This document shows positions 34,459 through 43,073 of a stretch of DNA of 64,000 nt, one piece after another. The first letter of the stretch is position 1; each line of letters begins with the position of its first letter. The DNA is from JAAZPG01 sp012797375 (GTDB lineage: Bacteria > Acidobacteriota > Aminicenantia > Aminicenantales > UBA4085): the NCBI GenBank assembly GCA_937868205.1, contig CALMMC010000124.1, forward strand, positions 46,229-110,228, read 5' to 3'. The notes beneath the pieces are model-generated. The model searched no databases. It worked only from the letters and a program-made list of their open reading frames with translations, and was not told the origin of the DNA. Both the position numbers and the translations under genes were made by a program.

Positions 34459-35409
34459 TCAAGGCGTTCGGCGGCGATCCGCGCGGGCGGAAAGAACCTC
34501 GCGCAGCTTGAGCAGGACGTAAGGAGCGGCGTAAAGGCCGCGCGAAAGGATCTCGACGGCCCGCTTCGGAAGCCGGCCCCGCTGCTCGAGGCGCTTGACG
34601 GCCGCGTCGGCCCGATGGCACATCCGGTAGCCCAACCTCGTCGCGCCATCGATTCTTTCCGCCTCCGGACGCGCCCGGTCCCGGATGAACTCCTCCCAAA
34701 TCTGGGCCTTGGCTTGGAGTTGGACGCGGGCCCGCCGGGCCGCGTTCCCCCCCCGGATCCGGACCCGGGTCAGGACTTCGGGAACCGCCGCCAGCGGATA
34801 TCGGGCCGCCAGGTTGATCCAGAAAAGACTGTCTTGGCCGTAGCGCATTTTTTCCGAAAAGCGCAGATTCGGGCTTTCTCTCAGGATCTCGGCCCGGATC
34901 ATGACGCAGGGCGTGGCGATGGGGGCCGATCGAAGGCATCGGAGAAAGACATCCCCGCGGCAGGCCGAGACATCGACCGTTTTCTCGGCCCGGCGAGGAT
35001 TTCCGCCGCGGAAAAGCGTATAACCGGTATGCGACCACGCCGCGCCCGTCGCCGTCATGAGGCCGAGTTGTTTCTCGATTTTCCGTTCCTCCCAGACATC
35101 ATCCGAATCGAGGAACGCGATGAACTCCCCGGCGGAGTTCTCGATTCCGAGATTTCTCGCTGAGCCGGGACCGCCGTTGTCCTTGTGGAAATAGCGGATT
35201 TTTCCGGCGAAGCGGCCAAGGACGCCTCCCACATCCTCCGGCGAGCCGTCATTGACGAGGATGATCTCCGTGTTTTCATATGTCTGGCGGACGGCGCTTC
35301 CGACCGCTTCCTCCAGCCAGCCCGCCCCGGCGTAAAAAGGGATGATGACGCTGACTTTAGGCGTCAACCGCCCGTGAATCTGATCGAATCCCTTAAAAAG
35401 TCCAAGCAT
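34459..35409 (-). CDS. Glycosyltransferase family 2
   Basis: 316 residues. The GT-A nucleotide-sugar fold is clear in the first 110 residues: PKVSVIIPFYAGAGWLEEAV, TEIILVNDGSPEDV, NGGPGSARNLGIENSAGEF and the metal-binding FLDSDDVWEE (about residue 105). The C-terminal half is basic and helical without predicted membrane spans, so the enzyme is probably peripheral. It is one of three or four transferases in the repeat-unit operon. Its sugar is not predictable. Its GC content is like that of the flanking cap genes, whereas the next genes upstream are AT-richer. Confidence 0.88.
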   Translation of the reverse strand: MLGLFKGFDQIHGRLTPKVSVIIPFYAGAGWLEEAVGSAVRQTYENTEIILVNDGSPEDVGGVLGRFAGKIRYFHKDNGGPGSARNLGIENSAGEFIAFLDSDDVWEERKIEKQLGLMTATGAAWSHTGYTLFRGGNPRRAEKTVDVSACRGDVFLRCLRSAPIATPCVMIRAEILRESPNLRFSEKMRYGQDSLFWINLAARYPLAAVPEVLTRVRIRGGNAARRARVQLQAKAQIWEEFIRDRARPEAERIDGATRLGYRMCHRADAAVKRLEQRGRLPKRAVEILSRGLYAAPYVLLKLREVLSARADRRRTP

Positions 35410-35476
35410 TTCTTATCCGGCCAAGCCATCGCATCGGCCGATTTGATATTTTTTCGGGAGACCCTATCAAAAGAAA

Positions 35477-36341
35477 TCAGCGCTTCTTCGCCAAAACGAT
35501 ATTAATCATCCCGGAATTGGGAACAATCGACGAGGCCACACGATAAAGAGGATTCATCACATGTCGAAGAATCGACGCGCCTTTCGGCAGAGAGATATGC
35601 GTATCCGCAGAGCGTGTCATTAAAACATTAAATCCATAGTGATGGACAATATCGATTGTCTCGGCCATCGTGTACTCCCGCACATGACCGAAACCGTGGA
35701 CCCAGATTCCGTCCCCATGTGAAGACGCCGACTTTTCCTCTTTGTACACTCGATACACCGGATCGAGCACCGCCTTCCCCATAATCGCTTTGATGCGTTT
35801 GCTGAGCATCGCGATATTTTGGAAGAGAAAAGACCAGAATCCCTCCCGCTCTAAGAATTTTTTTTATTTCCGAAAACACTTTTCCCGGGCCTGTATTCAA
35901 ATGTTCAAAAACCTCCGTAAAAACGACCATGTCCATCTGACCGGGAGAAAACGGGATTTCATCTTTTAAAAGGTCACACACGCAATGCTCTATTCGATTT
36001 TTATGACATCGATCCGCTAGGAGCGAAGTGAGATCAATCGTGAACATCCGTACATTTGGAAAACACTTTCGATAAACAAACGTCATCGGCGAAGTACCAA
36101 TATCAAGAATCGCCGATTCCTTCCCTTTGGGCAATATCCTCAGGCCTTTTTGGATCATGAGGACATTCTGCCGGACAGATTCCTTATGGTTTATGAAATA
36201 TTGTTTTTCGACGTTTCGGCTTTGTCCCAAACAGTTGTCGTCCGAAGAAAGGGATATTTCCATAATCACTTTTTCAAAAGAGGCCTTGAAATCCGGATCA
36301 TCTTCGCGTGAATGCCGCCATTTAATACTACGGCGCGTCAC
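35477..36341 (-). pseudogene. SAM-dependent methyltransferase with a one-base frameshift
   Basis: The first part (36341 to about 35817) reads as a methyltransferase: ILDIGTSPMTFVYRKCF (motif I, about 78), CDLLKDEIPFSPGQMDMVVF, EVFEHLNTG and AGGILVFSLP. There the reading frame is lost at a run of four T on the plus strand (35817-35820). Removing one base gives LPNIAMLSKRIKAIMG, the usual continuation of this family, and the frame then runs to the stop at 35477 with VHGFGHVREYTMAETIDIV. The restored protein would be 287 residues. Start GTG at 36341, two bases after the previous stop. A real mutation and a sequencing error are both possible. AT-rich compared with neighbours. Confidence 0.8.
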
Positions 36342-36343
36342 GT

Positions 36344-37471
36344 TTATTTCATTCCTTTTTCTTCAAGGATTCTCACTAATTGTTTTGCGTGCCGTTCCTT
36401 TTTATCGCATAAATAAGCGATGATCGTCTTTGTTCCTTTTTCCGCGATGCTGGATTTATTATCGTAGTCCTGCAAAACACTCCGGATCGTTTTTGCAATA
36501 TGCTCGGGATTTTTTCGCAAGATCCGGTAGCAATTATACCCATCTTTCATCAAATACGGGATCGTTCCGACGAACGTCGTGAGGATCGGAGTTCCGGCGA
36601 TCATGGCTTCATACAGGACCCGCGGAAAGCCCTCATGGTGCGTCGGGAGAACGAAGAGGTCGGCTTGCCGGTACATTCTTTTCAAGAAATCCCGATCGGA
36701 GACAACCCCGTGAAGGCGGATCCATCCGCCAAGGTCCTCCTCCGCGATGATTTGTTTGATCTTCGCCGCATCCGCTCCGTCGCCGACCATGTCGAGGCTG
36801 AAGTCGACTTCCCCCCTGTCCTTCAGGATTTTCACCGCTTGGACGAGATCATAGGAGCCTTTCGGCTCTTCGACGCGGCCTACATAGAGGAGGCGATAAT
36901 GATCCCGTCGCTCATACGTGCGGCCGGAAACGATATCCTTCTCCCCCTCTTCCATCATCGGACGTATTGTTTGCGCCTCGCCTCCTCCTTTCCTGATGAT
37001 TTCAGTGAATTGAGGCGAGATTGTCAAAGAAATCATCGCTTTCCGAAATAATATTTTTGAGAGGCGAGACCGCATCCCTTTTTCCCCCCGGATATAAAAA
37101 CCAAATGGTTTTCTCCATAGGACGGCAAAGATGGCCATAAAGAGATTGATATTTCCGGGATAATATAGATAGAGAAAATCATATTTTCGGACGATTTTAA
37201 ATCCAACAATCAACCCTTGGATATAGGCGGCGTATTTTATTTTCCCCCTCGATATCGATATGATTTTAATATCGCGGTCATTGATTTTGTAATCAAAGAT
37301 ACTGTTTTTTTCCTGGTTTTTAATACGAAATTGGAAAAATCCTACCTGTTCAACAAGATGGGACAATTCAACAAGGAATCGGCCGTCACTTCGAAAGATA
37401 AACAAATCGTTGCCTTTTTCAAGCATGACATTATTTCTAACAAGAAGGATTTTCATTTTTTTCCATGCCAT
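36344..37471 (-). CDS. Glycosyltransferase family 4, AT-rich
   Basis: 375 residues. The C-terminal half is a standard GT4: YRLLYVGRVEEPKGSYDLVQ (about 205), FSLDMVGDGADAAKI, VSDRDFLKRMYRQADLFVLP and HHEGFPRVLYEAMIAGTPIL (about 288) with the EGFPRVLYEAM Glu motif. The N-terminal acceptor domain is rich in Lys, Ile and Phe (KNQEKNSIFDYK, DIKIISISRGK), matching the lower GC of the DNA. The start at 37471 (MAWKKMKILLV) or the Met at 37456 can be used. The composition suggests recent acquisition, as usual for O-antigen transferases. Confidence 0.87.
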   Translation of the reverse strand: MAWKKMKILLVRNNVMLEKGNDLFIFRSDGRFLVELSHLVEQVGFFQFRIKNQEKNSIFDYKINDRDIKIISISRGKIKYAAYIQGLIVGFKIVRKYDFLYLYYPGNINLFMAIFAVLWRKPFGFYIRGEKGMRSRLSKILFRKAMISLTISPQFTEIIRKGGGEAQTIRPMMEEGEKDIVSGRTYERRDHYRLLYVGRVEEPKGSYDLVQAVKILKDRGEVDFSLDMVGDGADAAKIKQIIAEEDLGGWIRLHGVVSDRDFLKRMYRQADLFVLPTHHEGFPRVLYEAMIAGTPILTTFVGTIPYLMKDGYNCYRILRKNPEHIAKTIRSVLQDYDNKSSIAEKGTKTIIAYLCDKKERHAKQLVRILEEKGMK

Positions 37472-37477
37472 TCCCGC

Positions 37478-38935
37478 TTACGCGCCGCTCCCCGCGAACG
37501 GGCTTCCTTCCGCCGCCGGTTTCCGAACGAATTTTTCAAACAACCAGACGATCGCCGCCGGCCAGAGGATGCCGCGCAAGGCGGTGAAGTAGCCCGAGCG
37601 GGGATAATAAATGGAAAACGACAGGGAAACGACGTAAGCGATGAGGTAATAGAGATGGACCTTGTCGATCGCCCCCCTCTGGAATTTCATGTTGGCATAG
37701 CCGAACAGCATCATCATCACGAGGACGCCCGCCGCTCCGAACGAAATATAAACGTCGGCGATGATCGTATTGCCGAGGCCGGCGCCACGAGCCCCCCCCT
37801 CGTACTCATGATACGTCAAAAGCTGCCCGGAGGAAATGTCCTGGAGATCGACATGAAAAAGCGTAACATACACGCTCTGCAAGCCGGGGACGACGCTGAG
37901 GATTTGAGTCAAGAATGTCCGCCCGAGCGTGCGCTCGTTATTTTGAACATAGCTCACGGCGAGATAGAGATTGCGGTTGTTGACGATCATGTCCCGCCCG
38001 AAATCAAAAACCGATTCCGGCACGAATCGTTCCGCTCCCCGCTTATAGTATGCGATGATAGTGCTTTCGTCTTCCCGCGTGTCGTCATAAACCGTTCTCG
38101 CCTGCGAGACGAACATCATGAGATACATCCCGGCCGCAATGAGGATCGCGAAGACCATCAGCCTCAGGGGACGGAGGAACGTCGTGAACAAGGCGCCGTA
38201 GATCAGGACGATTTGAATCGCCGGCCCGCGGTCTCCGACATAGAGGAAAACAAAAACGGCGAGGACCGACAGCCCGACGAGACGCGGCCGGAAGACCCGA
38301 AACAAGCTTCTCCCCCGTCCGTCATCGTGAGGCAGCCGACCGACGAAGGAGACCATGAGGGCCAGCGGGAAGATCCCTTGAAATGCGATCAAGAGATACT
38401 CCGAGGCCGCGCTGTAGGCGTTGAAAACGCCCCGGGCGATGTTGTCGCGGGAAAAGAAGACGAAGAGCGCGAACAGGGCCAAGGAAAGGACAAACAACGG
38501 CGTTTCGAGCGGTCGGTACCGCTCCGCGTCCCAGCCGCCCGGCGGAACGTTCTTGATTTTTCCGCCGAACACCGCGCCCAGGATGTACGCGTTCATGCCG
38601 AGGAGGGCCAGGGCCGTCGAAACGGTGATGAGAGAGGGATCGAATCCCCTCTCGAAGACCTTGAAGAGAAACGGCCGGTTTGGATAAACGAAGACGGGAT
38701 AGACGAAATGGACGAGAAAAAATCCGATGATGAAGAGGACATGAAAATTAAAATAGTTTCCGAAAAGACTCTTTTTGATGAACCAGGCCGTTGAAGCCAA
38801 GAACACCGCCAGCACGGCCGCGCAATATCCCAGGGAATAATCGTCCGGGGCGAACGCGTACAGGGCGAAGCTGAGGACGAGGAAGAAGAACGCGACGGCC
38901 AGAGTCAGGCGCTGAGCGGAAGGACGGGCGGTCAT
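37478..38935 (-). CDS. wzy: O-antigen/oligosaccharide repeat-unit polymerase (Wzy-like)
   Basis: 485 residues, with about eleven membrane helices. It has the features of the oligosaccharide repeat-unit polymerase family: several helices, a large periplasmic loop (about 285-400) with YLAVSYVQNNERTLG and SVVPGLQSVYV, and the GAGLGNTIIADVYISFGAAG segment following EYEGGARG (about 415). Located with wzx and wzz in one transcription unit, it fits the Wzx/Wzy-dependent pathway, polymerising lipid-linked repeat units in the periplasm. Its start directly abuts the sulfotransferase stop. Confidence 0.82.
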   Translation of the reverse strand: MTARPSAQRLTLAVAFFFLVLSFALYAFAPDDYSLGYCAAVLAVFLASTAWFIKKSLFGNYFNFHVLFIIGFFLVHFVYPVFVYPNRPFLFKVFERGFDPSLITVSTALALLGMNAYILGAVFGGKIKNVPPGGWDAERYRPLETPLFVLSLALFALFVFFSRDNIARGVFNAYSAASEYLLIAFQGIFPLALMVSFVGRLPHDDGRGRSLFRVFRPRLVGLSVLAVFVFLYVGDRGPAIQIVLIYGALFTTFLRPLRLMVFAILIAAGMYLMMFVSQARTVYDDTREDESTIIAYYKRGAERFVPESVFDFGRDMIVNNRNLYLAVSYVQNNERTLGRTFLTQILSVVPGLQSVYVTLFHVDLQDISSGQLLTYHEYEGGARGAGLGNTIIADVYISFGAAGVLVMMMLFGYANMKFQRGAIDKVHLYYLIAYVVSLSFSIYYPRSGYFTALRGILWPAAIVWLFEKFVRKPAAEGSPFAGSGA

Positions 38936-39640
38936 TTATCTCGCGTATTCAAAATGAACGAAATCCGGCTCGTAATATTTTTGAACCGCGTTCTTCATTT
39001 CCCCGGTATACCGTTTTTCCTTCGCCGCCGGGCGGAACGACAGGCGAAAGACGATTCCGGGGTGTTTTTTGATGATTCTCCAGCCCCGAACAGCATGAGT
39101 TCCCGGGCTCAAACCGCTCGAATCGTTGAGATTTTGAAGCCGCGCGCCGCCGAGGTTCAACCGCCGGGCGACTTGGGCGAAATCCTCGTTGATCGTCTCC
39201 AGCTTCCCGACGTAATCAACGAGCCGAGTCCCCGATTCATCATACACATAGGACGACATGGGCTTGATGAAGTAATGGAGACTCGGATCGCCGAACAGAC
39301 GAGGAAGCTCGTCTAGAATGAACGTTTCAAACGAGACTAGACGGGCGTATCCCAGGTACTTGTAAAAAGAATAAACCCGGTCATAGGGATTCCGGACGAA
39401 CGCGAATTTAAAGTAGGCGTCGAACGTTTCTTGGTTGACATATCCATATTCCACATATTCCCGGGCCGTCAGGTGGGACAGGATCCCGGGCCCCCGATCT
39501 CCCCGGTTGACGATCCCCAGAAGAAGCGATTCCCGGCGGGCGAAGTCCAGGCCGAGCGCATCGAGAAAAACCTGCTCAATGCTGATGCCCGCCACTTTCG
39601 GGATGTGAACAAAAATGCATTTGTATTCATGAGACAACAT
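38936..39640 (-). CDS. Sulfotransferase-family protein
   Basis: 234 residues of the carbohydrate sulfotransferase (Sulfotransfer_2) family. The 5'-phosphosulfate loop is IFVHIPKVAGISIEQ (about residue 9-23) and the 3'-phosphate binding segment FAFVRNPYDRVYSFYKYL (about 77-94), both in the right order and spacing; NEDFAQVARRLNLG is typical too. Such enzymes take sulfate from PAPS to a sugar hydroxyl. Encoded between wzx and wzy, it probably sulfates the surface polysaccharide, an uncommon decoration for bacterial O-antigens. There is no transmembrane segment. Confidence 0.85.
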   Translation of the reverse strand: MLSHEYKCIFVHIPKVAGISIEQVFLDALGLDFARRESLLLGIVNRGDRGPGILSHLTAREYVEYGYVNQETFDAYFKFAFVRNPYDRVYSFYKYLGYARLVSFETFILDELPRLFGDPSLHYFIKPMSSYVYDESGTRLVDYVGKLETINEDFAQVARRLNLGGARLQNLNDSSGLSPGTHAVRGWRIIKKHPGIVFRLSFRPAAKEKRYTGEMKNAVQKYYEPDFVHFEYAR

Positions 39641-39667
39641 CGAAACGCCGTAACCTCCGTCCCGGAG

Positions 39668-41230
39668 TCATGGGATCTCCGTAGTGTTTTCCGCCTTGAG
39701 CCGCTTTTTTATTCTCAGGATCTGCGCCGCTTTTTCTCCGACCACCCGGCCGTAATCCAGAAACTGCCGCCGCTCGGCCTTCGTCGCGATCAGGACGTAA
39801 CATCCGGCGAAATAGAGAAGGACGCTGAAAACGGCGACGGCCGCCCGGCCGAGGAATTGATCGAACCCGGCCAAGCGGATGATCCCCCAGGCCGGCAGCA
39901 ACACGGCCGCCGTCATCGCCGATGACTGGCCGAAGATCCGGATCCAGACGCCGCGCCAGCGGGCCTGGACGGCCTTTAATCCATACACGATATTGAGACA
40001 CCCGCAGAGGAGGCTGCCCCCGCACAGGCCGATGGTGACGGAAAGATAGGGGTTCCGCGTCAGATGAAACAGGGCGAGGATCGCGGCAAACGGCACGAGG
40101 ACAAGGGCGATCAAGTAGATGAGCACGACGGTCTTCAACCGGCCCAGTCCCTTGAGCATGTGATGGGCCGAGGACGTACTGAGCTGGAAGGAGACGCAAG
40201 CGAACAAAGCGAACGCATAGGGCGCCAGAAACGCATATCGGGACCCGACCCAGATCGTCAGGATGTTCCTCGTCAAAAGGCCGGCCGCGATCACCCCGGC
40301 CAGGACGAACATCGTCGTATACCGCATGCTGCGAATGAGCAGTTCCTTGAGCATCGGCTGGTTTCCGACCGCCTCGTAGGCGCTCGTCAACGGCATGACG
40401 GTGATCGTCATCGGCCGGATGATGTCGGCCAGCACCGAGACCGGCATCAAGATGCTCGCCAGGTGCGAGACGAAGCTGGGAGAGACCATCCCGCCCATCA
40501 ACCACCGGACGCCCGTCGAATTGGCGGCGAGGGAAAAATTCACCAGGACCGTCGCTCCGCCGAAGGCGGCGATCAGCCGGAAGCTCGTCCAGTTGAAAAA
40601 GCGCGGCCGGTTCTGCAGTCCGGGGACAAGGCGATAGGCGATCGGGACCTGGGACGTCCGCGAGAGGAATAAAAACACCGCCGTGATGACGACGACGCTC
40701 TCGAGGGACGGCTTGACCAGTTGAAACCAGGCCACGATGGCCAGGAGGCTGCCGTATTTCGAGACCGTGTCCAGGACGGCGCCGACGTAATAACGCTGCC
40801 GGGATTGAATCACGGCCACATACGGCGTCAAGGGAACGATGAAGAGAACGATGAGGGCGACCACGGTCAGGGCGGTTCTCATCGGGCTGGAGGGCGCGAT
40901 GAATAATATCGCCGCCGCCAACAACCCGCCGCTTGTCACCACCGCCAGGAGAAGGGAATAAACAAAGCTCGAGGAAACGATTTTTTTGACCTCGTCCAGG
41001 CGTCCCTGGGCGAGAAAACCCGCGCTGTACTTGACCACGCCCTGCTGCAGGGCGATTTCGAGCTGAACGACCGACATCAGCAAAGACCAGATCAGGGCGT
41101 AGAGGCCGTATCCTCCCTCTCCGATCGTCCGGATCAAGTAAGGCACCAGAATGACCTGGGGAACGATCAGGAAAGCTCGGGTGATCCACATGATCGCGGC
41201 GTTGGAAAGAACTAAATGGGACTGTCGCAT
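39668..41230 (-). CDS. wzx: Polysaccharide flippase (Wzx, MATE/MVF-like)
   Basis: 520 residues with about 12-14 hydrophobic helices spread over the whole length, beginning LVLSNAAIMWITRAFLIVPQ and YLIRTIGEGGYGLYALIW, the signature of the polysaccharide exporter family. Internal pieces such as GVVKYSAGFLAQGR and FGGATVLVNFSLAANSTGVR fit as well. Wzx flips undecaprenyl-linked repeat units to the periplasmic face. Its neighbours are wzz upstream and the sulfotransferase and wzy downstream. A long open frame overlapping it (39627-41189) has no family features and is not real. Confidence 0.88.
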   Translation of the reverse strand: MRQSHLVLSNAAIMWITRAFLIVPQVILVPYLIRTIGEGGYGLYALIWSLLMSVVQLEIALQQGVVKYSAGFLAQGRLDEVKKIVSSSFVYSLLLAVVTSGGLLAAAILFIAPSSPMRTALTVVALIVLFIVPLTPYVAVIQSRQRYYVGAVLDTVSKYGSLLAIVAWFQLVKPSLESVVVITAVFLFLSRTSQVPIAYRLVPGLQNRPRFFNWTSFRLIAAFGGATVLVNFSLAANSTGVRWLMGGMVSPSFVSHLASILMPVSVLADIIRPMTITVMPLTSAYEAVGNQPMLKELLIRSMRYTTMFVLAGVIAAGLLTRNILTIWVGSRYAFLAPYAFALFACVSFQLSTSSAHHMLKGLGRLKTVVLIYLIALVLVPFAAILALFHLTRNPYLSVTIGLCGGSLLCGCLNIVYGLKAVQARWRGVWIRIFGQSSAMTAAVLLPAWGIIRLAGFDQFLGRAAVAVFSVLLYFAGCYVLIATKAERRQFLDYGRVVGEKAAQILRIKKRLKAENTTEIP

Positions 41231-41317
41231 AAGGCGAGACTTGAAAGCGCGGGTCGTCAGAGAACGGCGTCAGCCTCCCTTTCGTTCTTCATCCCGCTGT
41301 TTTCAACGTTCAAATCG

Positions 41318-42427
41318 TCAATCCGTCGATGGATTTGATTTATCTCGGGCTCTGGCCTGGTCGCGGAAGAAAGCGATCCCCGAGGAAAGACAGAATCCGA
41401 TGAAGGCCGCGACGAAAACCATCATGGTCTTTCGCGGAGAGACGGGCTTGACCGAAGGCGACGGATCCTTGACCAGCTGGGAATAATCGATCCGGTTTTT
41501 CTTGTCTTCGAGAAGCTCGATGTCGTTTTTCGCGTTATTCAGCTCGATCTGGATCTGTTCGATCTGGTTGTCGACCTGTCGCATAAGCTGTTCGTTGTTT
41601 TTGATCGCATTCGTCAAGTCCTCGATGTTCACTTTCTCCGAGCTGACCTTGTCCTCGAGAACGGTCATGTACCGGATGTTTTGCTGGACTTCGTTGGAAT
41701 AGAGAAGAAGAGCGAGCGTCTCTGTTCCGTTCTTCTTTTCGGCCAGCGTTTTCCGCTGAAGTTCGTCCAACTCGGCGATGCGCGTTCTCACCGACCTCAT
41801 CTCGTCCTGGATGCCGGCGACACGGCGTTCGGAAATGGCTTTTTTGTTTTCGTCCGCGGCAATGTTCTGGCGGATCTTTTCCTTCTCGATTTTTTTTGAT
41901 TCGATCCGGAGCTCATAATCGAGGATCTTGTTTTTGGTTTGGTCGATTTGGTTGTTGATGTTGCTGAATTCGACATCGATTTTCTTGTCGAACTCGCTTT
42001 TCAAATGGTTGAAGAGGGCGAAAAGAATCTCCCGTCCTTTCTGCGGCTCCCGGACGCGGATGGAAATCCGGACAAGGTTCGTGTTCCGGATGTTATCGGA
42101 TTTCAATCTCGGGAATTTCTTGTAATCGATGTTCATTTCGGCGGCGATCAGGGCGTTATAGGAACCCTCGCTGATTTGACTCGCCACCTGCCCGGGATTG
42201 ACCGCCAGAATTTCCTTGAACTCGCCGGTTTCCGTTTGGGCGAGGAATTTGCTCGGGACGACGATCGCTTCCACCTCCCAGGCCTTGGGAAGGAAATAGG
42301 ACAGGATTCCGGCCGCCACGGCGAGGGCCGCCGTCGCGATCAGAATCCGCCAGCGGTGTTTCCAAGAAACGAGGATGTATTCCGTCAAATCAACTCCTTC
42401 AAAAGCTTTTTGATCTTGCTGGGGCAT
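41318..42427 (-). CDS. wzz: Chain-length determinant protein (Wzz family)
   Basis: 369 residues. The typical layout is seen: cytoplasmic TEYILVSWKHRWRI, a first membrane helix (about 32-50), a periplasmic region with long coiled coil (about 130-310, with repeats of KIL, EIQ and NEQLM type) and a second helix near the C-terminus (about 332-352) preceded by the Pro-rich SPSVKPVSPRK. Wzz sets the modal length of Wzy-made chains. The ATG at 42427 has an AAAGGA ribosome site; a TTG one codon earlier is less likely. Confidence 0.88.
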   Translation of the reverse strand: MPQQDQKAFEGVDLTEYILVSWKHRWRILIATAALAVAAGILSYFLPKAWEVEAIVVPSKFLAQTETGEFKEILAVNPGQVASQISEGSYNALIAAEMNIDYKKFPRLKSDNIRNTNLVRISIRVREPQKGREILFALFNHLKSEFDKKIDVEFSNINNQIDQTKNKILDYELRIESKKIEKEKIRQNIAADENKKAISERRVAGIQDEMRSVRTRIAELDELQRKTLAEKKNGTETLALLLYSNEVQQNIRYMTVLEDKVSSEKVNIEDLTNAIKNNEQLMRQVDNQIEQIQIELNNAKNDIELLEDKKNRIDYSQLVKDPSPSVKPVSPRKTMMVFVAAFIGFCLSSGIAFFRDQARARDKSNPSTD

Positions 42428-42480
42428 CAAGCCGTCCTTTACATCAGATTTTTTTATCGATTACGAGCTTGGAAAAAGGG

Positions 42481-42966
42481 TCAACGCTGGCGGATATCCT
42501 CGGCCTCATAGGCCAGGACATACGCATCGTAACCGTCGATGGGGACACGGCCGACTTTCTGCCAATCGCCCTCCGGCAGGAATGTCGTTCGGGCGTAGCA
42601 TTTCTTCAAATCCGCCGCTCCCCTCGATTCATCCGCGGAAGCGAAATGAAAGGTGAAGCTGTGATACAGCTTCGGATGCGCGGCGATGATTTGATCCAAG
42701 GCGAGCCTCGAGATTTCCAGAAGCTTGTCCCTCAACGGCCGCCCCTCGACCTGGATCCAGTAGAACCGGTTGACCGGCGAGACCCCGACCGATTCCGTCT
42801 TCAGAACCCTAATCTTCACGCCCGTCGCCTCCGAAACCGCGGTTTCGTTGATTTCCGCAATCACCGCCGCGGCCGGTGGCGCGGGGGCGTCTTGGGCTTT
42901 CCGGCAAGACGGGATAAGCAGGCTGCCGATCAGGACGCTGCAGGCAAGCAACCCTTCCCTTTTCAT
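42481..42966 (-). CDS. Small lipoprotein of unknown function
   Basis: 161 residues. The N-terminus is a lipoprotein signal: MKREG, a hydrophobic core and the lipobox LIPSC with Cys at 21. The mature part starts with an Ala/Pro-rich linker, then a compact domain with no recognised family (VSEATGVKIRVLKTESVG, FYWIQVEGRPLRD, YHSFTFHFASADE). The gene lies between a UDP-sugar dehydrogenase and wzz on the same strand, so a role in polysaccharide export or attachment is possible, but this is only position-based. Confidence 0.7.
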   Translation of the reverse strand: MKREGLLACSVLIGSLLIPSCRKAQDAPAPPAAAVIAEINETAVSEATGVKIRVLKTESVGVSPVNRFYWIQVEGRPLRDKLLEISRLALDQIIAAHPKLYHSFTFHFASADESRGAADLKKCYARTTFLPEGDWQKVGRVPIDGYDAYVLAYEAEDIRQR

Positions 42967-43073
42967 GCTCTTCCTCCCTCACAAAGTCCTTCCTTGCCCC
43001 TAGTGTGGACTAAACGGCTTTGGGAATCAAGCTCTCTCCGAACGAAGCGCCGGGCGAAGGGAAGGAAGACGGA

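Noticed and set aside
39627..41189. 520-codon minus-strand frame overlapping wzx
   Set aside because: Arg/Pro/Gly-rich product with no hydrophobic helices; the wzx frame has the family's membrane pattern.
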